Assembly: GCA_009840005.1 (NCBI GenBank)
Contig: VXOR01000076.1
Location: 1 to 64,000 of the forward strand
Direction: 5' to 3'
Source: Gemmatimonadota bacterium
Lineage (GTDB): Bacteria > Latescibacterota > UBA2968 > UBA8231
Length of the DNA: 64,000 bases
The position numbers and the translations under genes are program-made. The notes below the pieces were generated by a model. It was given only the letters and a program-made list of their open reading frames with translations, was not told the origin of the DNA and did no database searches. Shown one piece after another: positions 34,242 through 42,854 of the stretch (its first letter is position 1; each line of letters starts with the position of its first letter).

Positions 34242-34755
34242 GACCGTGCGCTACATCTGCCATAGGACCGAAGACGCGATTGATGTGGACGGCCATCTGC
34301 GAGAGGAAGCATGGTCTCGGGTGCCGCGTTCTCCGCGCTTTGGGGATCACAGCGGACGGCGATCGCTTTTCGATACCCGGGCGGCCATGCTGTGGGACGA
34401 GCAGAATTTTTACGTGGGCTTCTGGCTGGAAGATCGCGATGTGTGTGGTACGGAGGGGGAGGATCCGCTGTCAGTCCGGCAGGACAGCAACGCCGGGGTG
34501 CTCCTCGTCGGTCGAGGAGTGTATTACGAACTGGCGGTCAATCCGCTGGGTGCGACCTCGGAGATGTTCCACATCTGGAAGGATGCCTATCAGCGCGGCG
34601 GTCGCTACGACGTGCCGGAGTTCGATCTGGCGGTGCATCGGCCCGAAGTCCGGGGCGGGGGATCGAATTCCGATTATCGCGCCATGCGCTGGGCTTTTTC
34701 GCACTGGCGCTTTCCCGGATTACAGGTCGGGGGGTGCAGGTCGAGGGCACTCTGA
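34234..34755 (+). CDS. CBM9-like protein, copy 2, 5' part (frameshifted)
   Basis: Begins at ATG 34234 inside the end of copy 1 and is clearly paralogous: AIDVDGHLREEAWSRVPRSP, FDTRAAMLWDEQNFYVGFWL, YYELAVNPLGATSEMFHIWK. After FPGLQV the frame runs into a stop (34753-34755), because of a G6 tract at 34729-34734. The missing C-terminus continues in another frame to 35036. Either a real frameshift mutation or a homopolymer error in the assembly. Confidence 0.75.
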   Translation: MNKTVRYICHRTEDAIDVDGHLREEAWSRVPRSPRFGDHSGRRSLFDTRAAMLWDEQNFYVGFWLEDRDVCGTEGEDPLSVRQDSNAGVLLVGRGVYYELAVNPLGATSEMFHIWKDAYQRGGRYDVPEFDLAVHRPEVRGGGSNSDYRAMRWAFSHWRFPGLQVGGCRSRAL

Positions 34756-35036
34756 ACAAACGGGATGATATCGACGGGGGCTGGAGCGTGGAACTGGCGT
34801 TCCCTTGGGAGGGGTTGAAAAGGCTGGCGGACGCGCAAAGCCTGCTCCCGGCCGCTGGCGATGTATGGCGGGTTGGACTGGTGCGGCGTCAGATCGTCGA
34901 TCAGCGCGCCAGTCGGCGGCAGGTTTTATGGACTTGGCAGCCCCTTGTCGAAAGCAATATGCACGTGCCTGAGACTCATCTCGAGGTGGAATTTTCCCGC
35001 GTGCCGCCGGGCGCGTCTTCCGCGAATTCGGCATAG
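34736..35036 (+). pseudogene. CBM9-like protein, copy 2, 3' part
   Basis: Frame-shifted continuation: VEGTLNKRDDIDGGWSVELA, FPWEGLKRLADAQSLLPAAG and VWRVGLVRRQ match the end of copy 1 (VDGTINDSRDTDRGWTAEIA and following). It has no start of its own; restoring one G (or removing two) in the G6 tract would rejoin the gene. Confidence 0.7.
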
Positions 35037-35063
35037 CTGTTCAGCGATCTCGTGAATTGTCCT

Positions 35064-35702
35064 TCAAGAGAAAACACAGATCGGCCAGTTCTTCTTGCGA
35101 GCTAGACGCGCTAACCGGATGTCTGGATTGACCACGACGGGACGAGCGACCTCCGCTAGCAAGAAGCGATCGTCGAAGGCGTTTCCGTAGGCCGTGGATT
35201 CGCGCAGGTCGAATTCGCATACACGCGCTACTTGGTCCGCTTGGCGGATCTTTTCACGCCCGGATACGCGCGGGCTGTCCAAGTCGCCCGTCAAGCGTCC
35301 CTGCTTGCAGGCTAGCGTGGTTCCAACGACGAAATCCAGATCGAGAAGATCTTTCAGGGGTGCGATCAGGATCTCCGGCGCTCCCGACACGATGCCGAGA
35401 CAATCTCCAGCGGTGCGATGGGCGGCAATCAGACGCTGGGCCTGATCTGGGATATGACGAGTTAGTTGCTGTTGACAGAAGGTTTCTGTCGTTTCCGCGA
35501 GTAGATCCATCTCGACGCCGCTGAAGTAGGTCTTGTTGGATTGGATGCCGCGGGTAGGGATACGGACGACCCAAGACAGGAACGTGCGAATCGCCGCTGG
35601 GGCGGTCTGCTTGCCGGTCTGTAGCGCGAAGCGGATGAATTCCCTTTCGGCGCTGGTACCGGGCAGCAGCGTCCCGTCTAGATCGAATATCGCGGCTTTC
35701 AC
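35064..35702 (-). CDS. HAD-family phosphatase (subclass IB-like)
   Basis: 212 residues from GTG 35702, which places the DxDxT motif (AIFDLDGTLLPG) at the N-terminus; the open frame extends further but overlaps the upstream gene. Motif II lies near VSGAPEILIAPLKDLLDLDF and motifs III/IV near STAYGNAFDDRFLL. This is the layout of phosphoserine-phosphatase-like HAD enzymes. It follows a CDP-alcohol phosphatidyltransferase gene by 8 nt, so a phospholipid phosphate ester such as phosphatidylglycerophosphate is a possible substrate (inference). Confidence 0.78.
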   Translation of the reverse strand: MKAAIFDLDGTLLPGTSAEREFIRFALQTGKQTAPAAIRTFLSWVVRIPTRGIQSNKTYFSGVEMDLLAETTETFCQQQLTRHIPDQAQRLIAAHRTAGDCLGIVSGAPEILIAPLKDLLDLDFVVGTTLACKQGRLTGDLDSPRVSGREKIRQADQVARVCEFDLRESTAYGNAFDDRFLLAEVARPVVVNPDIRLARLARKKNWPICVFS

Positions 35703-35710
35703 GGTGCTGG

Positions 35711-36358
35711 CTAATCGCGCAACAAGCCGGGAAACATTTTGCGGAACAGAACGTCTTGGCTGTCCCATATTACCGGGACGCCCCGCACGATGCACATCAC
35801 CACCGTCAACCAGACGATGGCTTCTCCGACCAACATCAGCAACTTCGTAGATACGCCGATTGACCAGCCATACTCGGCTTGGCCGGACTGAATCAGCAGC
35901 ACAGCGCCCAGATAGACAAACACGACCGCCTTGGTGAAGCCGTAGAGCGCCCGACTGAAGCGGGAGCTCACGAGTGCCTTTGCCCAGCGGCTGCGCATCA
36001 TCGTCTTATTGCCGAAGGCGGTTTGGCCCGCATCTATAAAGGCGAGCGTCCGCAGCCAGTCGATGAGAAAACTGCGGGCGACGACGATGGCCGCAGCCCA
36101 GAAGCTGGCCATGCCGATCGAGGCAAAATAGACCCAGAACACGTTCTCGACGATGCGATCCCCGGCGATGTCGAACATTGCGCCTAGATCGGATTCGATG
36201 CCGAGGCGGCGGGCGATGATACCGTCGAGAGCGTCCATGTAGAGGGTGGCGATGGTCAGCAAAACCGCTATACCGCAGGCGACGGTGTTGACTTTGTACA
36301 ACCCAATTACTAGGAACACTAGGAATATTCGGATTAACGTCACGAGATTCGCTTGCAT
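35711..36358 (-). CDS. CDP-alcohol phosphatidyltransferase
   Basis: 215 residues, GGGAGG before ATG 36358. The family signature D-x-x-D-G-x-x-A-R-x8-G-x3-D-x3-D is complete: D42, D45, G46, A49, R50, G59, D63, D67 (DALDGIIARR... GAMFDIAGD). Several transmembrane helices. The enzyme joins a CDP-diacylglycerol or similar donor to an alcohol in the inner membrane; the alcohol cannot be read from sequence. Co-directional with the HAD phosphatase. Confidence 0.85.
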   Translation of the reverse strand: MQANLVTLIRIFLVFLVIGLYKVNTVACGIAVLLTIATLYMDALDGIIARRLGIESDLGAMFDIAGDRIVENVFWVYFASIGMASFWAAAIVVARSFLIDWLRTLAFIDAGQTAFGNKTMMRSRWAKALVSSRFSRALYGFTKAVVFVYLGAVLLIQSGQAEYGWSIGVSTKLLMLVGEAIVWLTVVMCIVRGVPVIWDSQDVLFRKMFPGLLRD

Positions 36359-36420
36359 GTTTACCTCCCGCGAAATGCAAGAATATCGGCTGGCGATAGG
36401 ATATCATTAATATCATTATA

Positions 36421-36565
36421 AGTTACGTTACGCACAGGCTCCTAGGTATGGGATGCTTCGACTCCGCTTCGCTCCGCTCAGCATGACAAGGAGGAACGCC
36501 GCCGCTGTCATGCTGAGCGAAGCGAAGCATCCCATACCGCTCTACTGGCGTATACTTAAATATGG
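36421..36565. repeat. Palindromic intergenic repeat, copy 4
   Basis: The most complete copy: TTACGTTACGCACAGGCTCC, TAGGTATGG, left arm GATGCTTCGACTCCGCTTCG to CTCAGCATGACA, then right arm TGTCATGCTGAGCGAAGCG to CATCCCATACCGCTCTACTG. It ends a few bases before the left end of the IS982-like element. Confidence 0.85.
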
Positions 36566-36568
36566 AAC

Positions 36569-37613
36569 GTGATGTGTGACTTTTTTTCGTCGATGGCGAT
36601 CCCTCGCCTATCTTATTTGTGCACTCAAACAGATAGGGCTTATCTCGGAGGGATCACCATCATGTATAAGATAGAAGAATTTGTCATTGCCATCTATTGC
36701 CTGATTGAGGACGAGTTGTATCCGGCGTTCTTAAAGCAACATGGGCTACCGCGTCGGGCGGGGTTTCCTCCGACGTTAAGCGACCGCGAATGCCTGACGG
36801 TCGAGTCGGTCGGTCAGTATTTGGGCTATACCAGCCAAAAACAACTCTACGCGCAGATGCACGACCGCTTTGGGGCTTGGTTTCCAGCCCTGCGCGACCG
36901 GAGTGCCTTCCCCCGCCAGTGTGCCAACCTCTGGCAGGTCAAATCCTTTATGCATCACCACCTCGTCGAGCGGTTGGGCGGCTTGCAGGCGGACTGCCAA
37001 ATCATAGATACGCTGCCGCTGCCCATCTGCCATCGGGCGCGTCGGTTCCAACGGCGCATTTTCCGGACGGAGTCCGTCGGCGGGTTTCCAGCCCCAACGT
37101 TGGGCTATTGTGCGGCCAAAGACGAATACTACTTTGGCTTTAAAGGCGGCCTACGCATCACCGACTATGGCCTGATTGTCCACGCGCCCCTGCTGGCCGC
37201 CCAAGGCCATGACAGCCCCTGTCGGGACGCCCTGTTAGCCGGTCTCCAGGCCCCTACACAGGTCATCGGCGATGCGGCCTTTTTAGCCTTGGAGCGACAA
37301 CAGGAACTCCAACAGCACCACATCCACCTGCTACCCCCCCCTCAAACGCAATATGCAGCCTACCGACCCGCGAAAACCCTTTGTCGCGCCCCAATGGGCA
37401 TCCCGAATCCGACGCCGCATCGAAACCATCTATGCGCAATTAGTCCAACGCTTCCACGTGCAAACCATGAAAGTGCGCGACGCATGGCATTTGCAGAGCC
37501 TATGGACGACCAAGATACTCACCCATACCATCTGCGTAGGACTCAATATACGACTCAAACGACAACCGCTGGACTTCGACGGACTCGTACAGATGTAAAA
37601 AGTCACACATCAC
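36569..37613 (+). mobile_element. IS982-family insertion sequence
   Basis: Bounded by a perfect 17-bp inverted repeat, GTGATGTGTGACTTTTT at 36569-36585 and its complement at 37597-37613. Total about 1045 bp, a usual length for IS982. It contains one transposase gene, frameshifted. I see no convincing target-site duplication. The right end abuts the 3' fragment of a redoxin gene whose 5' part is absent, so the insertion was probably accompanied by a deletion. Confidence 0.85.
36662..37598 (+). pseudogene. IS982-family transposase, frameshifted
   Basis: Start ATG 36662 after CGGAGGGATC. N-terminal block LSDRECLTVESVGQYLGYTS and the catalytic region IIDTLPLPICHRARRF, EYYFGFKGGLRIT and VIGDAAFLALE give the first two acidic residues of the DDE triad. 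The last part (RRIETIYAQLVQRFHVQTMK, with the glutamate) lies in another frame from about 37342 to 37598. The break is at a C8 tract (37334-37341); seven Cs would restore one reading frame. Inactive as read, or an assembly error. Confidence 0.82.
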
Positions 37614-37793
37614 TTGTACCCGGTGTTGATCGACTCGGCTAGCGCAGTCTCACAGGCGTACAAAACCCCCGGGGTGCCTACGGTGTATCAGATCAATGCC
37701 GAGGGGAATGTGGTGGACTTGGTGGTGGGGTGGCCGCCGGCTTGGGAGTTTGTGCGGGATTTTGGTCGAGCCCAGCCGAGCGAAGGCTCTTGA
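37614..37793 (+). pseudogene. Redoxin/thioredoxin-like protein, 3' fragment
   Basis: Reading in frame from the IS end: YPVLIDSASAVSQAYKTPGV, then PTVYQINAEGNVVDLVVGW. The cis-proline loop G-V-P-T and flanking strands are those of a TlpA/redoxin C-terminus. The N-terminal half with the C-x-x-C is missing. The final residues (GRAQPSEGS) come from a repeat-like stretch, gtcgagcccagccgagcgaa. Confidence 0.7.
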
Positions 37794-37923
37794 GGTAGTT
37801 AGCTCAATGACCCCTATGGCCCAGAAAGGAGGTGCTATCACGTGTTCGCAGGTTTTTCATTCCAAGTCAGCAGCCCTAACGGTTTGCTGATCCCTTTCCG
37901 ACCCTTTCGAGGAGGAATGACGT

Positions 37924-38262
37924 ATGCAGTCCTTAACGTTTGTTTTCGAGGCGACGCTGCTGGCCCCCCTAGTGGAGTTCGCCACGTCGACCAGCGGCCA
38001 CGTGGAGCCGCGTCAGGGCTTGGCCTTGGGGTGGCTGGGTAGCGTGGTGGCGGGATTGGCGGTGGTGTTTGGTACCGCCGACCGGGCGCAGGCCATGCCC
38101 TGCTACGGAATTCCCGAAGGAGGCGATAGATGGGAGACCGATTGTGACAGCCCATGCGCTTACGACGGACACGGGCAGGCTAGGAAGTGGTACGATGTAA
38201 AGACCTCGCACACTGCCTTTGGTTGCACCGAAACAGCTTGGGTGTGCGGGTCTAACTGCTGA
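37924..38262 (+). CDS. Cysteine-rich secreted peptide, unknown family
   Basis: 112 residues from ATG 37924, 8 nt after GGAGG (the ATG at 37917 is too close and out of frame). Residues about 32-58 are hydrophobic and end A-D-R-A-Q-A, a plausible signal peptidase site, preceded by an unusually long N-region. The predicted mature part of about 55 residues holds six cysteines: P-C-Y, T-D-C, S-P-C, F-G-C, W-V-C and a terminal N-C. Six cysteines suggest three disulphides. It lies just downstream of the redoxin fragment, and a hairpin terminator follows. I do not recognise the family. Confidence 0.6.
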   Translation: MQSLTFVFEATLLAPLVEFATSTSGHVEPRQGLALGWLGSVVAGLAVVFGTADRAQAMPCYGIPEGGDRWETDCDSPCAYDGHGQARKWYDVKTSHTAFGCTETAWVCGSNC

Positions 38263-38270
38263 GACATATC

Positions 38271-38307
38271 GCCACTGTGGCACTTTAGGGTCGGGTGCCA
38301 CAGTGGC
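38271..38307 (+). terminator. Hairpin terminator after the cysteine-rich peptide
   Basis: Perfect 13-bp inverted repeat GCCACTGTGGCAC / GTGCCACAGTGGC around an 11-nt loop, 8 nt after the stop codon. The downstream stretch is T-rich (TTGTCTTATGTTT) rather than a clean T-tract. Confidence 0.65.
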
Positions 38308-38400
38308 TGGTTGTCTTATGTTTCACTGCGTTTGTCGGATCCTCAGAAATGGGGTTTTGATCTGGCTGAAATACACGGTCACAAATTCTGGAGGTGCATT

Positions 38401-40611
38401 ATGCGCTGCTTGCTCATTACAATTGGCATATTGGCAACTCCACTTGGAGCCTTGGCTTTAACGTGGGATTTCGGCGAGGGCACCACGTGGGGCTGGACCG
38501 CCCAAGAGAGCTTCTTAGGCAATAACAGTGACGTTACTCCCACCACGGTGTACAGTGAAGTCGAAGACGGCGTCTGGCGCATTACACCCGTGCCGGGCGC
38601 ACAATACCCGGCCATTAACTTGCTCTCGCCGCTGATTGGAGAAGACTCGGCCTTGTTCGACCGGATCACCCTCCGACTGCGCATCATCCACGATCGCCCC
38701 ACTGGGGGGGACCTCCTGATGGACTGGTCCAATGTCGAGTCCCGACGCCGCAAGAACGCAGCGGGTTACAGAGAAATAGGTGGCAGATTGGGGTTTAGTA
38801 CGGGCCGTTATCAACTCTATCCCACCGAATGGGAAAACATCACGATAGATATACGCGCCTTGGAAGCCGCGGCGGCAGCGAATCTAAACAAGGGGTTTGG
38901 GGAGATAACGGAGATCGTCTGGCAGGACACTCTCTTCCACTTCCTACTACACCTAAACTTAAATTCCTACGCGCAGAGCCCGGCCGACCATCCTGAGTTT
39001 TTAGAGGTGGACTGGATTCAACTGACAGGAGCCGAAGAGCTGCTGTTAGGGGAATTGCCGCCCCGGAAGACCGCCGGGGAGGCTGGACCGCCCGGGGCGT
39101 TATTTGCTGAACCGCGTTTTTCTGTGCTGGGCCCAGGTATCGGTGGCGCAGAATCGCAAGGTACTTTGGGCGATGTAGATGGCGATGGCGATGCCGATCT
39201 GGTAGTAGTCTGGACATACTATACGTTCGTCTGGGTGACCGAAAATACGGTTGAGACGACGACCCATGCGGGCTGGACGATCGCGGCCAGCGACGGTTTG
39301 GGCGGCTTGGTTCCCACCCGAGAAGTGCGCCGCCCAAGACAAGACGACTTCGCGCCCATCTTAGGGATTGCGGGGGGGGACTTCGACGGAGATGGGCTGC
39401 TTGATCTGGCCTTTAGGGAAGGATTGAACCTTGAATTGTGGCACAACCGGGGCGAGCATGGCTTTGAAACCATCCTCCAGCTATCCGACGTCAATTTCCG
39501 TGGCTTAGCCGATGGTGACGGTGATGGTGATGTGGACCTGTTGATCATGGAGTACGACAACCTACGGGGAGACTACGTATGGTCCGAAGTGATTATGTGG
39601 CTCAATGACGGCGTGGGAGGGTTTAGGCATAGCGATCAGTTCGTCCTCGACACCGAAGAGGAACTCGCGCCTTTCCTACTGGTAGGGCAACCGTTGGGCG
39701 AGGCTGTGCGCCTGTTGTGGAACCGACCCTGCTACAAGCCGGTGGGGCCTTGGCGACTGACCCAGCCGTGGGCAGCCAGCGATCAGTCTCCGCTGTTTTT
39801 TGACGCCGAGGTCAATCCCTGTGACCTGCATCTACTCGCCGACCTAAATGGGGATGGGGCGGTGGAGTTGGTCGGGATACCCGAGCGGAATCTATACTTC
39901 GACTTTTATGCTGGCTCTACCTACCACGGTTTGTCACTGTGGCGGGTGGACGCCTTGGGTGGGGTGAAACGCCATGACCTGCTCGGCCCAGAGGTGCTCG
40001 TGCCAGCTCCGTATGAGGCTAGGACCATTGCCAGCGACCTGACCGGCGATGGCCTGCTGGACTTGGCTGTGGTTGATGTCAACCCGGCGACCGGGTCGGC
40101 GCTGGTGGTTCTGGTCGGCCAGCGCGATGGGGTGCCGGTGGTTGAAGGGCGCTACCCGCTGCCGGGCGTGGGCGACGAGGTGCTTGCGGGTGATGTCAAT
40201 GGCGATGGGGCGACCGATCTGGTGGTGCTGGGGCGGAGTATGGAAGGGGGCGACGGCGGGGCCTTCGTCTTTCTCAACCAGGGTGTTCCAGCAGCTACCG
40301 CTATCGCGGCCGAGACGACGAGCACACCTACGGCCTTTGCCCTTGGTGCCAACTATCCCAATCCATTCAATCCGGCTACGACCATTCTCGTATCGGTGGC
40401 GGCGGATGCTGGCGACGTGGATTTGATCATCTACAACGTCTTGGGGCAGCCGGTGCGTCAGGTATGGAATGGTCCGTTGGCGGCGGGCGAGCACCGACTA
40501 ACTTGGGATGGCCGGGATGGGCAGGGGCAATCCGTCGCTGCTGGGGTCTATTTGTATCGGTTGCAGGCGGGCGATCAGACGCGCCTCAGAAAGATGGTCA
40601 AACTTGAATAG
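38401..40611 (+). CDS. FG-GAP/VCBS protein with T9SS-like C-terminal sorting domain
   Basis: 736 residues from ATG 38401 (GGAGG upstream), signal peptide RCLLITIGILATPLGALA. Residues about 20-215 look like a carbohydrate-binding or lectin-type sandwich. From about 240 come calcium-loop repeats of D-x-D-G-D-G type (DVDGDGDADLVVVW, DFDGDGLLDLAFRE, DVNGDGATDLVVLG). The C-terminus has NYPNPFNPATTI, then Y-N-V-L-G-Q-P-V-R and AAGVYLYRLQAGDQ, ending RKMVKLE: the FlgD Ig-like, por-secretion-type tail. Expected to be carried across the outer membrane and displayed on the cell surface. Confidence 0.85.
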   Translation: MRCLLITIGILATPLGALALTWDFGEGTTWGWTAQESFLGNNSDVTPTTVYSEVEDGVWRITPVPGAQYPAINLLSPLIGEDSALFDRITLRLRIIHDRPTGGDLLMDWSNVESRRRKNAAGYREIGGRLGFSTGRYQLYPTEWENITIDIRALEAAAAANLNKGFGEITEIVWQDTLFHFLLHLNLNSYAQSPADHPEFLEVDWIQLTGAEELLLGELPPRKTAGEAGPPGALFAEPRFSVLGPGIGGAESQGTLGDVDGDGDADLVVVWTYYTFVWVTENTVETTTHAGWTIAASDGLGGLVPTREVRRPRQDDFAPILGIAGGDFDGDGLLDLAFREGLNLELWHNRGEHGFETILQLSDVNFRGLADGDGDGDVDLLIMEYDNLRGDYVWSEVIMWLNDGVGGFRHSDQFVLDTEEELAPFLLVGQPLGEAVRLLWNRPCYKPVGPWRLTQPWAASDQSPLFFDAEVNPCDLHLLADLNGDGAVELVGIPERNLYFDFYAGSTYHGLSLWRVDALGGVKRHDLLGPEVLVPAPYEARTIASDLTGDGLLDLAVVDVNPATGSALVVLVGQRDGVPVVEGRYPLPGVGDEVLAGDVNGDGATDLVVLGRSMEGGDGGAFVFLNQGVPAATAIAAETTSTPTAFALGANYPNPFNPATTILVSVAADAGDVDLIIYNVLGQPVRQVWNGPLAAGEHRLTWDGRDGQGQSVAAGVYLYRLQAGDQTRLRKMVKLE

Positions 40612-40632
40612 ACGCACGAACGGAGAGCAGAC

Positions 40633-41110
40633 ATGCTGGAGACATTGCGCCAACGCATAGCGGCTGGCTTGCAGCATTTGAGCATCCGTCTGCAACGGGC
40701 TGGCGCGGTTGAGAGCCTGCCGCGCTACGAGTGCCCCGTGCTAATCTTTTTTCACGGCTACAGCTTGGCCCACACCATCCGGCCGCTGGTCGTAGGGCGT
40801 GCGCTGCGGACACGCGGCTACCCCGTCGAATTCGCCGGGATGGGGCCTCACGCCGCCCGGGTCGCCGCCGAAGGCTTTCAGGTCTATGACGTAGAAACCA
40901 TGCCACAAAGCCGTATGGACGAGTACGTGTCCCGCAGCGACTACGGCTATTACAATGCCGAGTGGATAGACCGCTGTGTGCGATCCGAACGCGCCCTTAT
41001 TCGGCGGCTCCGTCCCGCTCTCGCGCTGGCAGACCTGCGGCCCACCTTACCGCTTACCGCCGCCCTTGAAGGGGTGGATATAGCCCTGATAGAGGCGGCC
41101 TACAACCAAC
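40633..41110 (+). pseudogene. Glycosyltransferase-like N-terminal fragment
   Basis: Starts at ATG 40633 with GGAG upstream. CPVLIFFHGYSLAHTIRPLV, then VGRALRTRGYPVEFAGMGPH and AERG-type segment AAEGFQVYDVETMP, resemble the donor-side N-terminus of UDP-sugar glycosyltransferases; RRLRPALALADLRPTLPLTA fits the following Rossmann strand. After about 41110 the frame turns to an unrelated sequence and ends at 41340. The missing part would carry the nucleotide-sugar binding domain. Confidence 0.65.
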
Positions 41111-41111
41111 C

Positions 41112-41423
41112 GGGCTTCCTTTTCCTATTCGCCTGCCGACCACCTTTTCTTTGGGCACCGAACCCTTTAATGAAGATGGTCTGTTGGACGCGGTGTTTGT
41201 CGATCGCGATTTCCGCCAACCGGCCCTCGTCGTCAACATGGGAAGCAAGAACGGCGTGCCACGGCGGGAAGGGCACTACCCGCTGCAAGGATTGGGTGGG
41301 ACAGTCCTGCACGGCGATGTGGATGGAGACGGTGACCTAGACTTGGCCGTGCTGGAGCAGGCTGTGCGCGGTGGGGGCAGTGGCCTATACATCCTGTTTA
41401 ACCAGACAAAAACGGATGATTGA
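41112..41423 (+). pseudogene. FG-GAP protein 3' fragment
   Basis: In another frame than the glycosyltransferase fragment: PFNEDGLLDAVFVDRDFRQP, EGHYPLQGLGGTVLHGDVDG and DGDLDLAVLEQAVRGG. This resembles the C-terminal propeller of the FG-GAP protein at 38401-40611 (EGRYPLPGVGDEVLAGDVNG, DGATDLVVLGRSMEGG). It has no own start or C-terminal sorting domain. The join with the glycosyltransferase fragment indicates a recombination or deletion. Confidence 0.65.
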
Positions 41424-41460
41424 ATGGATAGTCTTGCCGAAAAGCGAGAGGCATAAGCCG

Positions 41461-42780
41461 ATGAAACGGCCGTGGAAAGTCCCGTTCCGCAGAAATAGCA
41501 AGCTACAAAGCTGCTTGGCGTTGTCGCTGGCGTTGCATCTGCTGGTGCTTTTCGGCCTCACGCAGCGCGAGCGGGTTACTCGATTCCCCGTCCAACCGCC
41601 GATCACAGTCAAGCCGCCACCGCAGCGGAGCCTCACCCGTCGCCAGCGGCCCCAACAGCGTCCGTTGGTGCGGCGTCCGGCCCTGCAAGCGGCTCCGGTG
41701 GTCGCGCAGCGGCCGGCTCCTACGGCGTCGCGTCCCCTGCCGATGATGAAAGCCGCGTCGCTGCGGATACCGACGGCAGCACTACCGGATCGGCTGGTGT
41801 TGCCGGTGCCAGATTTCCCAGCGCAGCACATTGGGCCGCAGATGCGGGCTGGTGCGTTGGAGGGGACGCGGCAGGGGGCCGATGAGATCGACTTGTCCTT
41901 GGAGTTGCTAGATGTGCAGGCGATGGACACCGGACGGCACCGGGCGATGGTGGTCGTCGATCCACAAGATCGGCGCAAGATCAAAGGCTTTCTCTACCTA
42001 TCGGGCATCCACAGCAAAGCACTCGAACGCGCCGACGCCAGCGCGGCTTCGGAGCGCAGTGGAGGGTGGTCGCGCAGCATCTCCGAGCGGCGCATGTTGC
42101 AGAACCTAGCCGACAAAATGAGTGAGCGCACCGGGGTGCATACCGAAGTACTCGATGGCGTCGCCTTAGACGACCCGCGGCTGATGCAGGTGCCGTTTCT
42201 GCTGCTGACGGTGCGAGGCGAAGTCTCCTTCACCCAAGCCGAAGCTAATAATCTGGGCCGCTATCTCACGTCGGGCGGGTTCCTCTATGCGGATATTATC
42301 TCCGCCCCTCTCGCGTTGGCTGGCGGCTATCAGCACGACCTGCCGGCGTTGCGCGATTTCATTGGCCAAGCCTTTGAACAAATCGACTACGCCGAACACA
42401 AAGATTGGTCTTTTGTGCAGTTGCCGCCTGAACACCCGCTCTACCATTCCTTTTACGACATAGATTCCCTGCCACGCGGCTTCTGGGACATCATGCACTG
42501 GTATTCGGACATTGAGTTGCGCTTTGAATTGTCGCCCAATTTTTTGGAGGGCATTCAGGTAGATGGGCGCATCGTGGGGGTGTACTCGCAGAAGTGCTAC
42601 GCGGAGTTTTGGGCTGGCGAGGCCGAGCGGATCCGCGAGGCGAACCGGGCTGGCAACACTGAAGGTCGTTTTGTCACGGGGGCGGATGAGTTGCCGGTCT
42701 ATGATCTCGGCGTCAATCTCATGGTGTATGCCCTGACGCGGGAAGGCTCATTGGCGCGGCAATTAGTCGATGCGGATTGA
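41461..42780 (+). CDS. DUF4159 protein with TonB-like N-terminus
   Basis: 439 residues from ATG 41461. A single N-terminal membrane segment (SCLALSLALHLLVLFGL) is followed by a proline/arginine-rich linker (ITVKPPPQRS to about residue 105), the arrangement of TonB-like proteins. From about 200 the domain reads LMQVPFLLLTVRGEVSFTQA, LGRYLTSGGFLYADIISAPL, LPPEHPLYHSFYDIDSLPRG, and LPVYDLGVNLMVYALTREG, matching DUF4159. The family is often linked to aerotolerance/BatA-type clusters, absent here. Function unknown. Confidence 0.75.
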   Translation: MKRPWKVPFRRNSKLQSCLALSLALHLLVLFGLTQRERVTRFPVQPPITVKPPPQRSLTRRQRPQQRPLVRRPALQAAPVVAQRPAPTASRPLPMMKAASLRIPTAALPDRLVLPVPDFPAQHIGPQMRAGALEGTRQGADEIDLSLELLDVQAMDTGRHRAMVVVDPQDRRKIKGFLYLSGIHSKALERADASAASERSGGWSRSISERRMLQNLADKMSERTGVHTEVLDGVALDDPRLMQVPFLLLTVRGEVSFTQAEANNLGRYLTSGGFLYADIISAPLALAGGYQHDLPALRDFIGQAFEQIDYAEHKDWSFVQLPPEHPLYHSFYDIDSLPRGFWDIMHWYSDIELRFELSPNFLEGIQVDGRIVGVYSQKCYAEFWAGEAERIREANRAGNTEGRFVTGADELPVYDLGVNLMVYALTREGSLARQLVDAD

Positions 42781-42854
42781 AGATCGGAGAATATCAGCAT
42801 GATACACCCCTTGCATCGCTAAGGCAAGAGTTTGACTATCGCACGGGGTATATC

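Noticed and set aside
38401..40611. FG-GAP protein as an integrin-like novelty
   Set aside because: The calcium loops and sorting tail are those of a widespread secreted family.
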